Under the pieces are notes generated by a model. The model was given only the letters and a program-made list of their open reading frames with translations, had not been told where the DNA came from and did no database searches. A stretch of 57,733 bases of DNA from Nemertoderma westbladi (taxonomy: Eukaryota; Xenacoelomorpha; Nemertodermatida; Nemertodermatidae), in contig JAUCBJ010004062.1 in assembly GCA_032718475.1 (NCBI GenBank), forward strand, positions 1-57,733, read 5' to 3'. The position numbers were made by a program, and so were the translations under genes. This document shows positions 20,768 to 31,524 of this stretch, one piece after another; the first letter of the stretch is position 1, and the number at the start of each line of letters is the position of its first letter.

Positions 20768-21505
20768 GTGCAGGGACCTAGCTGAAGCCTTAACTGCATT
20801 CTTGGCCGCTGTAGTTTGTTTGAGACGGGACTCTTTCTGCTCCTTATAGAGGTCATTTCGGACTTCTGAATTTTGTGGTCAGTCCAGGGGGCCCTTTTCC
20901 TGTTTCGAGGGTATACAGGAACTGTTTCTGCAGCTGCTAACATAACTACTTTTGTGAAGGCAGTATAGCCCTCGCAGTGATCAGCCACCTTAGAGGCAAG
21001 AACCTCATACCCTGTTACTCAGCTGTAGTGTGAAGCTGAATCTCACACTTGGCTTTTGCAACAGAGAGGACCATTCATGCCGTGGCAAGACAGATTTCGT
21101 TGTTCTGATAGCACGCAGACTAAGTCTTACCTTGGCCACAATAAGGCGGTGATCACTAGAGAAGGGTCGAAGTGTAATTGCATTATTACAGTCTTGTATA
21201 GAGCGCCTGTATTTCCTACGAAACATAATATGGTCTATCTGGGACTTGTGACCACTGGGTCCACTATGAGTCCATAGCTTTCCAGTTCGCTTCTTGAACT
21301 GGGTTCCAGCCGAAAACAATCCATTTCCAGAGATAAAATCCTGAAGATGGACGGAATTTCGGTTAACACTATCGCTATAGACCCAGGGCGAAGTAGGTGA
21401 TTGATGCAGACTTACATTAAAGTTTCCCAGGAATGTTAAGAAGGCATGCTGATCCACTCCATCAGTAGCTGCTTGTAGATTGTGGAAGAAATTTTCCACC
21501 TCCAT
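20768..21505 (-). pseudogene. non-LTR fragment: endonuclease C-terminus and RT linker, no 3' end
   Basis: Read on the minus strand from 21505: FLTFLGNFNVSLHQ (the G-D-F-N motif of APE endonucleases, with Asp as Asn), QIDHIMFRRK, and SSDHRLIVAKVRLSLR (S-D-H motif). Then comes LQLSNRV, and a second frame (20988 down) ADHCEGYTAFTKVVMLAAAETVPVYPR and PWTDHKIQKS. The latter matches the start of copies 1 and 2, which proves that the family carried an APE-type endonuclease upstream of the RT. The fragment stops at CATCTAGGTCCCTG with no 3' hairpin or tail, so it did not arrive by ordinary target-primed insertion of a 3' end. Confidence 0.85.
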
Positions 21506-22420
21506 TTCTGGGTTTACTTATTCACTCTGTAATCGAAATCCTAGACAAAAAGTCTCCTTAAATCTAACTGGGAACCCTCCCTCTGTCTAATCCTAATTGG
21601 AACCTAAAGTATGATTTCAGGCATTTATCAGGCCCTTCTGACCTGAAATACCAATATCTTATTTTAATACAGTATTAATATTAATAAACGACGACGGCGT
21701 TTATTCGGGGAAGGCGTTTAAGTTGCTAATTTGATATGGAAAGGGGGGCGTTAATTCAAGGGGGCGTTTAATCGAGGGTGGGCTCTTATTCTAGTAAATA
21801 CGGTAATCTTGCAAACCCTAAATTATTGCCACAAATATATATACGCTATATAACACTTTTTGTAAAAAAAAAATGCAGTGAAAAAATGTAGTAAAGTTGT
21901 ATATTTCAAATTATATATCGTGACCATAGAGCCAGAACAACACATACCACAATTTTTCAAAAAAAATTTTTTACCAAAAATACTCAACATGGCGTTCTAC
22001 ATCTTATGTTAAAATCCTAGACTTGTATGTCAGTCCGTTTAAGAGATATGGAAAACCAGAACAACCCTCACAACATAAAAGTTGAAAACCGTTAGAAGTA
22101 AAACAACACACACAGACTAGAGTTAATGTTAAATTTAAGTATGTGTTGTTTTGCCTCTTTGGAAAATAACGAAACAGTTTTTTTCATTAACAAAATTCAT
22201 TTTGAATGCTAGCCACTATTATAAAATGTATCATTGTATCTTCCCAGACCTCTGTCGAAAAAATTAGGAGACGGGATCCATATAGAGGTAAATGAGAAGG
22301 TTTTTTTGCATTTTTATCGAAACCACATTTTTTGGTAAGTGTTGTTCTGGCTCTTTGGTCACGATATTACTTATCGGAATCTTTTGGTACACCTTGGGTA
22401 CCCATAGTTTAACCAATTTT
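21506..22420. other. noncoding region with GGCGTTTA repeats and an inverted repeat
   Basis: At 21700-21805 repeated GGCGTTTA words lead to a MITE-like end (reverse of TACCGTATTTACT). An inverted pair lies at 21915-21945 (ATCGTGACCATAGAGCCAG, AACAACAC) and 22336-22368 (GTGTTGTTCTGGCTCTTTGG, TCACGAT), enclosing about 390 bases. No gene seen. Confidence 0.5.
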
Positions 22421-22427
22421 TTCATAT

Positions 22428-22700
22428 GAAAAAGGCTTTTATCATGAGGTTTTTTTTCTATAACAAATATTTGACCTTCTGACAGTAGGATGGAGGCTAA
22501 TAATTTTGATTTTGTGTTAGCTAGTACTTTTTTTCAGCTAGAGAAAAAAATTAAATTTGAAAATTTTTTTATATTTTTTTTTGTGGAAATGGCTATTATC
22601 ATGAGTTTTTTTTTGTTCTAGAACAAATATTTTACCTTCTGTCAGTAAGATGGTAGCTATTAATTTTGATTTTGTATTAGCTAGTACTTTTTATAAGATT
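22428..22700 (+). repeat. tandem duplication, ~165-bp unit
   Basis: Two diverged copies: TTTTATCATGAGGTTTTTTT...ACCTTCTGACAGTAGGATGG...GATTTTGTGTTAGCTAGTAC at 22435-22530, and TATTATCATGAGTTTTTTTT...ACCTTCTGTCAGTAAGATGG...GATTTTGTATTAGCTAGTAC at 22593-22690. Confidence 0.75.
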
Positions 22701-22726
22701 TAAAAAATAAAACTTATTTAGCTAGA

Positions 22727-22850
22727 GTTCCGTATGCAGTCGCATTTGATATTTTGATATTAATTAATGAGATGATGTACTTTTTGCATAGTAATATCAC
22801 CACTGACTTCATTGCGACATTTTTCAAAAAAAAATGTTCTAGAACATTAG
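22727..22850 (+). repeat. left arm of inverted repeat flanking a solo LTR
   Basis: Bases 22727-22748 (AGTTCCGTATGCAGTCGC...) are a perfect 22-base inverse of 24673-24694. The following GACTTCATTGCGACATTTTT and TGTTCTAGAACAT are mirrored at about 24560-24620. The solo LTR at 23024-24463 sits in the loop. Confidence 0.75.
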
Positions 22851-23023
22851 CTAATCGATTAGCTAGCTAGTAATTTTTAAAAACATGATTTATTAAATAT
22901 TAACATTTCATACTAGCTAGTTTTTGTTAATTTTTTGTAAATATAATGGAACATGTGTTGGCTATCAATTTTGAAAAATATTTTTGTTCTAGAACTGCAC
23001 AGTTTTTATTAGTTATACAAGCT

Positions 23024-24463
23024 TGTGGAAATATCTCACTTAGATAGCTATTTGTACATTAGTCTTACGTAAAAACTAGTATAATTTTCAATATATATCT
23101 GTACATTTGCCATATCTAATATATTTTGACACTCTTACATGGACTGGTCCAATAGCCCAGTAGGTTAGCGCGTAGTTACTGCGTATATTAGGTTAAGGGT
23201 TCAAATCTCACACGGTAAATTTGTATTTTTGCACACTAGATTTCGTTAAAATAGCTGAACCCATAGCGTGCGTACAACAGATAGAACTGATTAGCTGGAC
23301 CAATGGTGTGTGCTAAATTATTTATTGGGCCAATGCGAGCACATGGAATGTTGTAGAAGGTTCTAGTGTTATTCCATACCTGAGAATTACTATAAATGGT
23401 GCCGTTCGCCCTTTGGTTTCACTTATCCTTACTAGTTAAAACTCGTCCTTATTAGTTAAAACGTATCCTTATCCTTACTGTTTAAGTTTAATTGTTTGTA
23501 AAACTTATCTCACTTGTAATACTACAGTAATGATAGTATTAATTTGTTAATTCGCTTTGTTACTTAAGGCTAAATATACTGCAAACTCGAACATGTAGTT
23601 TTTAGTGTATCTATCTCGAACAGCCAAACATTAGAGGATTGCTGCCTAAATCCCTAGGGAACAGCAATGCAAGGGGCAGGAATGCCCGCAACGCATAAGG
23701 GACCCACCCACACCATACACCCGCGCCCACCTAGACCATGATTCGACAGCCTGAGCGTGCCCATGCCAGAGGTAAGACTTTGTTCGACGCCTTTATCCGC
23801 CGAAATACCATAGAACAGGGTAGGGTAAAGTGTGACGACGTTCTGGACGCCGTAAAATTTAGGAGTTAATTATCTTGAGTCCAGACAGAAACCCCACAGT
23901 TGAACTGCATCACCTACAAGTAGGTGCGAGCTGGTGCTGTTTTCTAGTATGTGCAGGTACACTAGGTGCAAACAGCATACTCAATAATTTGGTGACATTA
24001 CCATACTAGCGATTCAGTACCAGTTAGCACTGTAGGCCTAGCTGTCAACTGATCTGTCTGGGTTTAACGTATTTGCTCAGGCAAAGGGCAGCTTTCCTGC
24101 TACCAGCACACCATTTAGGCTAAAGGGTGGTTACTAACACCTTACCGCGCACTTGCCACGTACTGCTAGGTATTTGCTGCATACCACCGCGGCAACAAAG
24201 TTTCTAGAATAAAATTACATACCAGATCAGCTATGGTAGCAAATTAACACCCTATTCTCTATTTTTCACAATCAGAGTCTGGTATCAAGTGCCGATTATG
24301 GGCGTAGTTACTAACACCGCACTTGCCCAATCGAGTTGTGAATATAGGAGGAGAGAGCCCCTGACGTCAGTTTGTAAGTATTGCGCCTACAGAGAGCAAC
24401 TAGCTTATTCAGTAGCTAGCGCCCGATATTATTATTATTTTGTTAAAAGTCACCAAAACGTAG
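23024..24463 (+). repeat. solo LTR, diverged relative of the BEL/Pao LTRs
   Basis: Begins TGTGGAAATATCTCACTTAG and ends CACCAAAACGTAGT, about 1440 bases, colinear with the LTRs at 33447-34901 and 43285-48838 but clearly diverged. Shared landmarks are a tRNA-like block with a B-box-like AGGGTTCAAATCTC (23208), CCAATG runs, a TATA-like CTATAAATGG (23391), GGAGGAGAGAGCCC near 24348 and TAGCTAGCGCCCG near 24413. No internal retroviral-type region adjoins it, so it is a solo LTR. Target duplication not resolved. Confidence 0.75.
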
Positions 24464-24559
24464 TAGGTATCATGTCAAAAACATTTCGCTTTACGATAAG
24501 ACACACACACACACGCACGCGAAACGTTTTTGGCCACTTTTTGTGAGTTTGGGCCTAAT

Positions 24560-24694
24560 ATTGTGTTCTAGAACACAATATTTTTTTGAAAAATGTTGTG
24601 AGGAAGTCAACGATGGTAATTTAGTTCTAAATTAGTCATAATATATGCATATATATTTCTTAAATTTTTAGTAAATGCGACTGCATACGGAACT
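24560..24694 (-). repeat. right arm of inverted repeat flanking the solo LTR
   Basis: Inverse of 22727-22850 (see that entry), including GTGTTCTAGAACAC and AAATGCGACTGCATACGGAA. Confidence 0.75.
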
Positions 24695-24862
24695 GTTCCC
24701 ACTTAATTAGAACATCAAACACAACTGTGTGTTTGTGTGTTATAAGTTCTAGATTCAAAATACTGCTGATATTTAAACTATCTTTTAAAATGGCGATTAT
24801 TAATTAAAAATTAAAAAATTATATTTATTACAAAATTAAATTGTACAGAAATCGCCATATTA

Positions 24863-25066
24863 TATCAATATTGAAAATATTTATGTTCTAGAACACATTT
24901 TTTTGTTCTAGAACATTTTTTGGAAAAAAATTTATTGTACAGAAATCATCATACGGGTACGGGCATACGGGCGTATGATGATTTCTGTACAATTTAATTT
25001 TTTTCCAAAAAATGTTCTAGAACAAAAAAAATGTGTTCTAGAACATAAATATTTTCAATATTGATA
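24863..25066. repeat. near-perfect palindrome, ~92-base arms with an 18-base loop
   Basis: Arms 24863-24954 and 24973-25066 with loop 24955-24972 (GGGTACGGGCATACGGGC). Each arm carries two copies of GTTCTAGAAC, the run CATTTTTTGGAAAAAAA or its inverse, and TTGTACAGAAATCATCATAC or its inverse. Transcribed or extruded, it would form a very long hairpin. Two more GTGTTCTAGAACAAAAATAT units follow at 25139-25178. Confidence 0.85.
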
Positions 25067-25199
25067 GCTAACACGTGTTCTGTAACATTTATAAAAAAAG
25101 TTGAAAAAACTAGCTACCGGTAGTATAAAAAATAAAAAATGTGTTCTAGAACAAAAATATGTGTTCTAGAACAAAAATATTTATGAAAATTGATAGCTA

Positions 25200-25695
25200 G
25201 CACATCTTCTATAACATTTATAAAGAAATAGCAACAACTAGCTAGTATAAAAAATCTGGTCAATGGATACCCATGGTATTTTACGAAGGCCTTGGTAATA
25301 ACTGATAAACCACTATAGACCAGAAATCTTGCAACGGTAAATACACAACGGAACAACCACTTTATTAGGAAAAAAAAATGAAGTGGCATACGGGACTGTT
25401 ACATAACATATACTCGAGCGCCGAGCGTCACTGGCTCTGGCTCACCCAGAAAGCAGGGCGGTCAATTATATCTATGTTATATCTCTATTTCAAATTTCGT
25501 GCAATCTCATTATGATTTGTTTTGATGATCGTGTCTGGCACTGAATTATGACACCATATTTGGTCTATAGGACGGATTAATTTGATTAACAATAATAGTT
25601 ACATACTGTACTATTAAGACACAGCTAATACAACAGAACTACATTCCAGAACATAGTTTCTATAAAAATGTTTCTATAAACAACAGATCAGCCAT

Positions 25696-25726
<31 letters not shown>

Positions 25727-26634
25727 TTTAAAATGCTACGACATTGGTATGATGATAATTCTGGGCCGCCCGTTTAGTAGTGGTAAATATAGACACCTTT
25801 TAACGGCTAGCTTTAGCGAAATTAGTCCAGTCAATCTACCCAAAAAGAAGGGGTATATAACCCAATTAACTATTTACGTCTCATTGTGTGCAAAGTAGCA
25901 CTTTGCAGCGTTATGACCCGAGTTTATTTATGTACCGAGCGAGCGCAGTGAGGGAGGTTTACACTCACTACACAGTGAATGTATCCTTATCCTGCATCCA
26001 CATGATAGAGTTAGGTATACTGTACAATACTTTCCTTACAGTTACAATATTTAAAGTTAGTTATGTACATAAAACGTTTCTTTACTGTTAGTTCTGTAAA
26101 TAATGTTACTATCTTTCCCTAACGTATATGCCCTAGAGCGGTAGAACAGGGAGAGCAAAAGTATAGAAAGATTTGTAAAATAATAACATTCGAAAGATCT
26201 GTTTTCATTTTCCAACACAGAAATGTAAAAGTAATTCGAAGTTATATATCAAAACCGCGGCATATATGCCACCTTGCCACGGCATAAAAATATTTCTAAA
26301 TTTCAGCACAATCTATCTATCCAAAACCACCTGTAACTCTAAAAGTAAGATAAGATATGGATAAACTAGTTTCAGATTCAGATGCGGGATCAAATTTTAC
26401 TCTAGAATCGGCAAAGAAAAAAATTCAAGTTTTTGTAACTTTGCAGCGCCAACCCCCCCCCCCCCCCCCAAATCTATTTATAAGTAATATTTATTACATT
26501 TAAATTATAAAGAAAAATTATAAATATATGTATTTTTATAGTAAGCTTTTATTCTTCACATATCTTTTTAGACATATTCAGAATATGTGGCTGCTGAAAT
26601 CGGAATGTTACCTTTATTGGTACTATTTTACCTT
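25200..26634. other. noncoding region with C-tracts
   Basis: No gene supported. Contains C-runs at 25697-25722 and 26453-26469, and at about 25927-25960 a word (GTACCGAGCGAGCGCAGTGA, then GGGAGGTTTACA) that recurs inverted near 54943-54974. Confidence 0.5.
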
Positions 26635-27252
26635 ATGTGTCATTTCGCCCCTTAAGAATTAAAAGGCCTCATCTGCATTTTGGCAATTTTACAGGAGAGA
26701 CAAAAAACTGATTAAAAACAATGAAACTTATGATGAAATGGATTTGTTGGTGCAAAATAAGTTTATTTTACACCACGCACACAACTGGCTACAACATATT
26801 CAATTTTGGAGTACACAAAAATACCTGTGTTAGATAAGGCTTTCTGATCCCGAGATTTTTCAAGCTTGATGTAGATAGGGCCTTTTGACTGCTAATTTAT
26901 AGTCAACGTGCTATAGTGTTAGGCTGTTCGTGCGGCAATTAACTGCCATTGTATTAGCCAAGGAGTCAGGGCTATCAGATTTACGATGCATGATAACAAT
27001 TTACTTATGGCACTGCAAGGAAACTAATAAATTCATTTCCATAATATTCTTAATATATACTTAGTTTAAGGAAACTATCACCGGTAGCACTTGTATGTAA
27101 ACTATTATTCAAAGAATTGTACTGCCACCTGCACGTACTAGTTACGATTTAGAGTTACGATTGAATTTAAGAGTTACGATTGAATTTAAGAGTTACGATT
27201 GAATTACGATGTTGAGTTACGATAAGCCTAAAATCAGAAGTTTAAAAGGTAG

Positions 27253-28749
27253 CTAAGTATTGCTCAAGAATAGTTTTTTGGCGGCCTTGGTTTTATTGCG
27301 TTTTTCGAGTCGGGCTGAGACATCATCAGTCAGTAGGGAATCATAGTAAACGTGACATTCCTCAGGTATAAACTGTTTTAATGTCTGTAAATCATCCCAC
27401 TTGTCTTTCTTTATACGCGGTGGTGTAGTATACAAGGGGAGTGGTTCGGTTGTAATAGATGCATTGGTAGGTCGAACTGGTAAATTAATCCAATCAGATT
27501 GTGGGTCGACTTTGTAACTGATTCCTCCCTCAGCATACCGCAGCTGCCGGATGTTAGTTACAAGAGGATCACCCACCCGTAGTCCAGGACGGATAGATTG
27601 GTACCGTTTTGAAGCTGAGTAGTTTTTAAACCACTCCATCCTCACGTCATGTACTACATATGGTTGTGACAGCCTGGCCTCCTTGGCTGCTGCTAAGAAT
27701 CCAGCTGGAGTGTATATTTCTCGATCTCTAAGCCTATTCTCAATCGCTGCATGGACGCTATCACATTTCATCTGTGTGTGGCCCTTCTCCAAAAATGTCT
27801 GGGTGATAACGATGTTATGGGTTGTGGCGATGGTCAATAGAGCTTGCGACATAACAGAATTTCTGTTCTGGTATGTACAGCCATCCGACACCAATGCTAT
27901 TTCTTTTGTATCCTCGTCGATTTGACCTCTCAGAAAACGCACCGTAAGTGAAGCAAATTCATCAGCATTGACACCGCCAATACTTTCATTCCAAAAGTAC
28001 AGATTACTGTCTCCAGTTTCTTCATTGTAAAAGGTGAGATTATGAATTTTCAATTTCATCTTGTAATAGTATAAAGATACATACAATCTAGGACACAAGA
28101 GCACAGCCTCTGTATCCATGGAAAATGCTTTCCTCCCGTCTTTGGCCTTTCGATTATCCTCCATGATTGCCCGAGCATCATCCTTTCTGCTTATATGTTT
28201 AGAATATTCATCTAAACCGATATTGCCTTGGGTGTGTGCAACACAGATGTCGCATTGATCTTTTTTCGGACGGTAAAGGGCCAATGCTTTCGAATGAAGT
28301 ACATTATCAAATGTATTTCTACTCACTGGTGACTGAACTCGTTCTAAGCAGACCTTTACATATTCCCGATGTAAACGTGATATACTCGACCATATTGGCT
28401 CAAGATATTTCTTAGCGGACCGGGCTCTACAGTAGTGGCTTTCCATTGTTGGTAGTTGATCAAGCCACTCAACCAATTTGCGTTTTTGATCCTCCCATTT
28501 TGCGACTTTGAGATGTTTCAATGGAGTTATGACAATAGGCAAGTCATCCCCTGTTTTACTTGGAGTAACTACACGCACATCACTTGTACTATTTGATGAT
28601 GGAGATTTTGCATTACACCAATTACGCAACTGCTTCTCTCCTAGACCGAGTGTTCCTAAAAACTGCCTCTTACATACACGAACCCTTTCGCCTTGTTCAG
28701 ACAATGGTAGATAAAATATCCAGAAATTATTCCGTTTCATCTTGGCACC
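27253..28749 (-). CDS. transposase-like protein, exon 2 (catalytic-type region)
   Basis: 498 residues without a stop, ending SNT. Blocks: FWIFYLPLSEQGERVRVCKRQFLGTL, QLPTMESHYCRARSAKKYLEP, PKKDQCDIC (a Cys pair), then FSMDTEAVLLCPRLYVSLYYYKMKLKIHN. Next are NLYFWNESIGGVNADEFAS, ALVSDGCTYQNRNSVMSQ and FLEKGHTQMKCDSVHAAIE. The three acidic positions in S-M-D, V-S-D-G and C-D-S-V-H-x-x-I-E are spaced as in RNase H-fold DDE transposases; this reading is inference. The family is common in cnidarian and other invertebrate genomes, usually unannotated. The exon is intact, so this is among the youngest elements in the window. It contacts the preceding exon across a hairpin intron. Confidence 0.8.
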   Translation of the reverse strand, partial: GAKMKRNNFWIFYLPLSEQGERVRVCKRQFLGTLGLGEKQLRNWCNAKSPSSNSTSDVRVVTPSKTGDDLPIVITPLKHLKVAKWEDQKRKLVEWLDQLPTMESHYCRARSAKKYLEPIWSSISRLHREYVKVCLERVQSPVSRNTFDNVLHSKALALYRPKKDQCDICVAHTQGNIGLDEYSKHISRKDDARAIMEDNRKAKDGRKAFSMDTEAVLLCPRLYVSLYYYKMKLKIHNLTFYNEETGDSNLYFWNESIGGVNADEFASLTVRFLRGQIDEDTKEIALVSDGCTYQNRNSVMSQALLTIATTHNIVITQTFLEKGHTQMKCDSVHAAIENRLRDREIYTPAGFLAAAKEARLSQPYVVHDVRMEWFKNYSASKRYQSIRPGLRVGDPLVTNIRQLRYAEGGISYKVDPQSDWINLPVRPTNASITTEPLPLYTTPPRIKKDKWDDLQTLKQFIPEECHVYYDSLLTDDVSARLEKRNKTKAAKKLFLSNT

Positions 28750-28883
28750 CTGTATCACCAGTGATGGATTCAGGGTAATTATTATAGATCCACCCCCACC
28801 CCACTTCAAGATTCCAAAACCTAAAATACAAACGAAGTGGGGCGGGGGTTATGAACTATCAAACTCCTGAATCCATCACTAAC
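28750..28883 (-). other. 134-base GT-AG intron made of a hairpin (MITE-like)
   Basis: On the minus strand the intron begins GTTAGTGATGGATTCAGG and ends CCTGAATCCATCACTGGTGA-TACAG. The 15-base AGTGATGGATTCAGG and CCTGAATCCATCACT are perfect inverse copies. Inside, CCCCCGCCCCACTTCG pairs with GAAGTGGGGTGGGGG. Removing it joins SVE to GAKMKRNN in phase 0, restoring the colinear family order. The intron is therefore essentially one small foldback element with splice sites at or near its ends. Confidence 0.75.
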
Positions 28884-29639
28884 CTCAACAGACTCTGTTG
28901 TCCGTCGGGTTACATCTTTTCATTCGACTAATGTACCAACAAATGTCTGTTTTTCACTCCAAGTGGGCATTTTCCAGAACTGATTAAAAATAGCCTGCCT
29001 TTGTTCTTCCATCAATAACCTACAACGGACAGTTTTATTGTCACCGTCCTTGCATTGACATGCTTCTTTGAGATTTCTCGCGGGCTTCAAAACCTGTTGA
29101 TTTTGTGTAGCTGAATGATAGGCAAGTCCAACAACTCGCCGCCGTTTATTTTTATTTCGCTTCCAAAGCTTTGGCTGCGCTTTACCTCTCTTCATGCGCT
29201 TGCGTTTTTCCGCTTGTGTATTTTTAGAAGATGAAGCGGAATGGATTTCATTATCCGCACTACAGCTAGGCTTCTCCGATTTCTCTTCGTCATCATCACT
29301 ACTACTATTACTTGTCATCACCCATTCCGAGTCACTATTATTGTCATCTGTAGTACTTGTATCGCTATCACTTATACTCCATTCGATATTATCGGCCACT
29401 TTTGTACAGTCAATAGTGTCAACTGTACCAAAACCGCCGAATTCGACAACAAATCCTTTGAACGGTGCTCCTACTCCCAATGAATTGTTTTCAGTGATGA
29501 TAGCCGGTTGCGGCTGTACCATATTATTTTCCGGTACCGGTGGGACTGCCAATTCTGGTTGCGCCACGTTTTGTACGGTACTGTTTATTTCCTCTAATCT
29601 TAATAGTTCGCTTAGTACATCATAGTCAATGGTTGACAT
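28884..29639 (-). CDS. transposase-like protein, exon 1 (one in-frame stop)
   Basis: From ATG at 29639 (MSTIDYDVLSELLRLEE) the exon encodes 252 codons: a Pro-rich and then acidic Ser/Asp-rich stretch (SDSDTSTTDDNNSDSEW), a strongly basic run (KRKRMKRGKAQPKLWKRNK) suited to nuclear import or DNA binding, a Cys cluster (ACQCKDGDNKTVRC), and RQAIFNQFWKMPTWSEKQ. This order is that of a widespread repeat-associated animal protein family. A TGA at 28920-28922 interrupts the frame after GTLVE; the next 12 codons continue in frame (KDVTRRTTESVE) to a splice donor GAG|GTTAGT. TGA probably replaced CGA. An upstream in-frame ATG (29705) is less likely as start. Confidence 0.7.
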
Positions 29640-30040
29640 TTTCAAAGTTCTAGGCGGATCAGAATAACAAATTAAATTCTGAATCCGGCATACGCCTACA
29701 CACATACAATAATTTATGTCAACATGCTGACAGTTACACGTTTTGAGCAGAACTGTACATACAACTCTACACTAAACAGACAGCCGACAGCCGTACTGTA
29801 TAAGTTCTAATATACAAAATTTGTAGATGAGGCTTTTTTGCTCTTTGAATTGAAAAAAATTAGCCAATCATGTTTTAAGGCCCAACTTGTACACGCTATA
29901 ACTCTGGATCGGATTGGCCAGAAGCTTTAAGGTTTATACAGAAGATGCGCCTGACACAGTAGAATCCCTTTAGCAAATAAATTTTTTTTTCGAAATTTGT
30001 AGATGAGGCCTTTTAATTCTTAAGGGGCGATATGACACAT

Positions 30041-31524
30041 CTGACCTTTCTAGTAACTATTTAAAATTTCCCCTAGTAAGGATGGCAGTAAAAAATTTTT
30101 ACTCCATCAGCTTGTAGAACTTTCAAAAGTAGTAAGACTTTGGAAAATGTAGAGACCCCCTCACGATTACATTGTAGCTAGTTAGGTCAAAGTCGGATTT
30201 GTGTAAAATAGCTTCGCGCAGGTGAAAAACCATGCAAGATTTGAACGCTCCTATATCTCAGCTATTTTTCAACGAAATTCAAATTGTGCTACATATTTGG
30301 AATCCTTGCATGGCCAGCTATCCATTGCTAGAAGAATAACTGTGGTAGGATTGGTTTAATATCGCCGCGGAGACACTTTTTCAAACGCTTTTATAGCTAT
30401 TGAAAGTAAAAATACAATTTCTGGCTCACCCACTAAGGAGGTGGGAGGTGAAACTATCTCTGTTTCAAATTTCATGCAATTTGGGGGGGGGGGGGGGGGG
30501 GGGGACAATACATATATATTCTATCATATATATTATTAACATAACTATAAACATAAAGACACAAGGACTTGCGAAAAAATGGCAGGGTGGTGTCGACACT
30601 CGACAGGGCGAAAGTAGTACCAATGTAATTCCACTCATCGGATATGTCGACCTCAAAACAAGCCCCTGAGCCAAAAAATTGCTGAAATATTAATACGAGT
30701 AAATATGAAGAAACTGGTTAGAAGAGTTTTAAACCATACTTTTCAATACTACGGCTCGAGTGTAGGTATTTACAGTGGGGGCTCAAAAATAAACTCACAA
30801 ATTGAATTATCATCAGCTCACTAATATTAATAATAATATTATATATTACTCCTCCAGTAGTTGAGTCATAAAGAGAGACAGACTTAGTGGTTCTACTGGA
30901 GCAACTGTTATATATATATAGTTTTCGATGTGTTGAAATTTGGTACCCAGAATGTGAGTTAATGGCGGAAAATGACTGCAAACACCAATCAATATGTGAA
31001 TACTGTGTAGTGGGTCTAAAAACGTAATTTGAAACAATAAGGGAAAGGAGCAGGTTACAGTGTCGGTTGTTTTCTAAACAAAACAATAAAATAAACTGTA
31101 TTTAATTTGCGACCAATTGAATTGCAGTGGGCATAACTTTTTTCAGTTGCTGTTACACATATAGCTTGTTACACATTTACAGTCAACCAATGTATTATTA
31201 TAGTATAGCTATAAACAACACACACAAGTGGTAGGTGACAGGGGGGGGGGGGGGGGGTTGGGTGGGTGTGGGGGGGGGGGTATTTATTTATATCATAAAT
31301 AAAGTTGATTGTAAATAAATTTGTTAGCATTAACGGTAGTAAATAATTCGTGTGAATGAAAAATATAATGAAATTATTAAATTTTAGAGTCAAAAAATAA
31401 GAATATCCGCTTTTGCATTAAATAAATCATTTTGGAGATACACTGATGTGTATCTCACTAAATAAAATATTTACTTAAAAATTTAATTAATGTTACAGAC
31501 TCCAGCCAGCACTTATTATTAACG
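30041..31524. other. noncoding region with G-tracts
   Basis: No supported gene. At about 30234-30316 it matches part of the 7778-8867 palindrome (CAACGAAATTCAAA, CTACATATTTGGAATCC). G-runs at 30482-30504 and 31241-31280 may be length-uncertain. Confidence 0.5.

Larger units (their letters stand above)
26635..30040. mobile_element. DNA transposon with 43-bp terminal inverted repeats and transposase-like gene
   Basis: The left end 26635-26677 (ATGTGTCATTTCGCCCCTTA, then AGAATTAAAAGGCCTCATCT, then GCA) is matched inversely by 29998-30040 with two differences. Between them a two-exon minus-strand gene takes up most of the coding space. A shorter subterminal echo (TTTGTAGATGAGGCTTTTTT) is at 29819-29838. 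A target duplication is not obvious; ACCTT lies next to the left end and three bases outside the right end. Superfamily is not assigned. Total length is about 3.4 kb. Confidence 0.8.

Noticed and set aside
25697-25722. Homopolymer C and G runs here and elsewhere as functional signals
   Set aside because: Lengths are unreliable in assemblies and most lie at element ends; noted only where mirrored in a palindrome.
26635-26677. TTAA within the 43-bp ends as a piggyBac/Kolobok target duplication
   Set aside because: Inverse identity extends beyond the TTAA on both sides, so the TTAA is internal to the ends.
28739-28809. Start of exon 2 protein at MKWGGGGSII
   Set aside because: These residues are the intron hairpin read through; the splice acceptor at 28750 and family order support the spliced form.
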